Shown: piece after piece, positions 63,257-64,000 of the stretch | Layout: every line of letters begins with the position of its first letter | Position numbering within the stretch: position 1 is the stretch's first letter | Assembly (NCBI GenBank): GCA_963723765.1 | Contig: CAVRSD010000010.1 | Location: 203,347 to 267,346, forward strand | Reading direction: 5' to 3' | DNA length: 64,000 nt | Source of the DNA: DATBAX01 sp963723765 | Lineage (GTDB): Bacteria; Acidobacteriota; Terriglobia; Terriglobales; Acidobacteriaceae | Program-made: the position numbers and the translations under genes | The notes under the pieces: model-generated | Databases searched by the model: none | The model's input: only the letters and a program-made list of their open reading frames with translations | What the model was told of the DNA's origin: nothing

Positions 63257-63630
63257 CAAGCAATACCTCTCCAGACAATTATTCCGGCTCTGCCCTTGGA
63301 CAGCTAGAGTCCCGAAATACATGTTCCCGCGAAGGAAATGACCCAGTACTTAGGTAACCGGCCTGGCCACGGAAATGGCAGGCAAATTCAGGATGATCCC
63401 AGTAAGCAGAGTTTCCAGCACTCTCTGGCTTCGGGTCCAGCACTAGAGAATTTTGAGGATTGTAAACTGTCTGTAGGCTGGAATTTTCCACAGCCACGCA
63501 CTTAGGTAGGGGCGGATAAGGACTAGATCTAATTAAGAGGAGCGGAATCCCCGCTCCTCTTAATTTATTTGTGCCTGAATCACTGCGAAGTTTCGCCATC
63601 CTCAGGGTCAAAAAGGCTGGCCACGAAACT
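63257..63630. other. Intergenic region, 374 bp
   Basis: Separates two related minus-strand genes. It contains the strong hairpin at 63533-63563, listed separately, and should carry the promoter of the lipoprotein gene. Short frames across it look random. No other structure was found. Confidence 0.5.
63533..63563 (-). terminator. Intrinsic terminator of the right-edge minus-strand gene
   Basis: TTAAGAGGAGCGG and its exact complement CCGCTCCTCTTAA form a 13-bp stem with a 5-base loop (AATCC), 67 bp after the stop of the gene at the right edge. The stem is the strongest hairpin noticed in the window. The A/T-rich flanks on both sides (TTTATTT on +, TTAGAT on -) could let it work in both directions. 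Confidence 0.65.
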
Positions 63631-64000
63631 TTAAGGTATGACCGCCTCAACCTGGTTGGAGTAACTGCTCTCGACTCCATCCGTTCCAACGGCAGTCGTC
63701 ACATAAAAGTACGTGTTTCCTGATTTAACCGTACCGTCGGTGTACATAGTATTGGCATCCAGGGACGCGGTTAGTTTTGAATAAGGTCCCGAGGCTGCGC
63801 TGCCGCGATACACGTTGTAGCCTTCCACAGTCGAGGTACTGGCTTGCCAGGAAAGGCCTACGCTATGAGATGCCGAGCCCGTACCGGTTCCGCCCAAGGC
63901 CTGGGTCACAGAGGAAGCGCTGTCGCTGAAAGTGAAGTCAGCGGAGGCCGCCCCGGTAGATTGCGGAGTGAACGTAGCCGTGAACGATATGCTTTTGCCA
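63631..64000 (-). CDS. Choice-of-anchor D / FN3 protein (5' end beyond right edge)
   Basis: The open frame runs through the right edge of the window, so the N-terminus is missing; an in-frame GTG at 63907-63909 is internal. Visible are the end of a choice-of-anchor D domain (SFTATFTPQSTGAASADFTF) and a complete FN3-like domain (SVGLSWQASTSTVEGYNVYRG, NTYFYVTTAVGTDGVESS) ending AVIP. It is a paralogue of the frameshifted lipoprotein gene that follows it on the same strand; the two share the domain order. Confidence 0.8.
   Translation of the reverse strand, partial: GKSISFTATFTPQSTGAASADFTFSDSASSVTQALGGTGTGSASHSVGLSWQASTSTVEGYNVYRGSAASGPYSKLTASLDANTMYTDGTVKSGNTYFYVTTAVGTDGVESSYSNQVEAVIP

Noticed and set aside
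1..64000. Insertion sequences, integrases, CRISPR arrays, tRNA or rRNA genes
   Set aside because: No transposase or integrase motifs, regular repeat-spacer arrays or recognisable RNA genes were seen on either strand.

Overview
The window looks like a chromosomal exopolysaccharide (EPS) locus of a soil bacterium, most likely an acidobacterium (class Terriglobia). The basis is an exosortase-type (XrtA/EpsH) EPS gene set together with secreted beta-helix proteins, choice-of-anchor D/fibronectin-like proteins and a LamG-VanZ protein. This assignment is by family resemblance only; there is no rRNA or other marker. Nearly all genes are on the + strand and tightly packed. No tRNA, rRNA, insertion sequence or CRISPR array was seen.

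Layout. (1) 1-5584: end of an outer-membrane beta-barrel gene, then a Wzz-type chain-length determinant, an XrtA-associated AAA ATPase, a CpsD-type tyrosine kinase and a priming sugar transferase. (2) 5716-6717 and 25281-27020: three genes of a UDP-2,3-diacetamido-uronate type pathway (3-dehydrogenase, 3-N-acetyltransferase, 3-aminotransferase). (3) 6750-25216, lying between those sugar genes: a hybrid NRPS-PKS assembly line. It comprises a CmlA-type diiron beta-hydroxylase, an A-PCP loading protein, a KS-AT-ACP-aminotransferase-C-A-PCP megasynthase broken by one frameshift, a C-C-A-PCP-TE protein whose thioesterase has Cys in place of Ser, and a membrane-anchored alpha/beta hydrolase. Gene junctions inside the block are ATGA overlaps. 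(4) 27156-40071: secreted beta-helix protein, glycosyltransferases, acetyltransferase, flippase, polymerase/ligase, polysaccharide deacetylase and an AlgD-like nucleotide-sugar dehydrogenase. (5) 40119-47238: FemAB-like protein, a second deacetylase, and a tailoring group of two FIH/JmjC-like oxygenases, a FAD oxidoreductase and an ATP-grasp ligase. (6) 47320-58958: GT-C-like membrane proteins, a TIGR04325-type methyltransferase, Tat-exported phosphoesterase, LamG-VanZ protein, PQQ-type sugar dehydrogenase, a second beta-helix protein and a Dpm1-GtrA fusion. (7) 59074-62575: exosortase and dTDP-rhamnose genes rfbB, rfbA (frameshifted) and rfbC. (8) 62599-64000, minus strand: two fibronectin/choice-of-anchor D proteins.

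How the parts fit. The EPS genes supply activated sugars, a priming transferase, elongating glycosyltransferases, flipping, polymerisation and chain-length control. The NRPS-PKS block should make a short peptide-polyketide. Reading the domains in order gives a beta-hydroxylated amino acid, one malonate extension whose beta-ketone is transaminated rather than reduced, a second amino acid of unknown identity, and a last residue predicted as glycine, released by the Cys-type TE. Whether this product is free or attached to the polysaccharide cannot be told from sequence.

Four genes are each broken by a single-base indel with perfectly conserved coding sequence on both sides. This pattern fits consensus error in a draft or metagenome assembly better than real decay.
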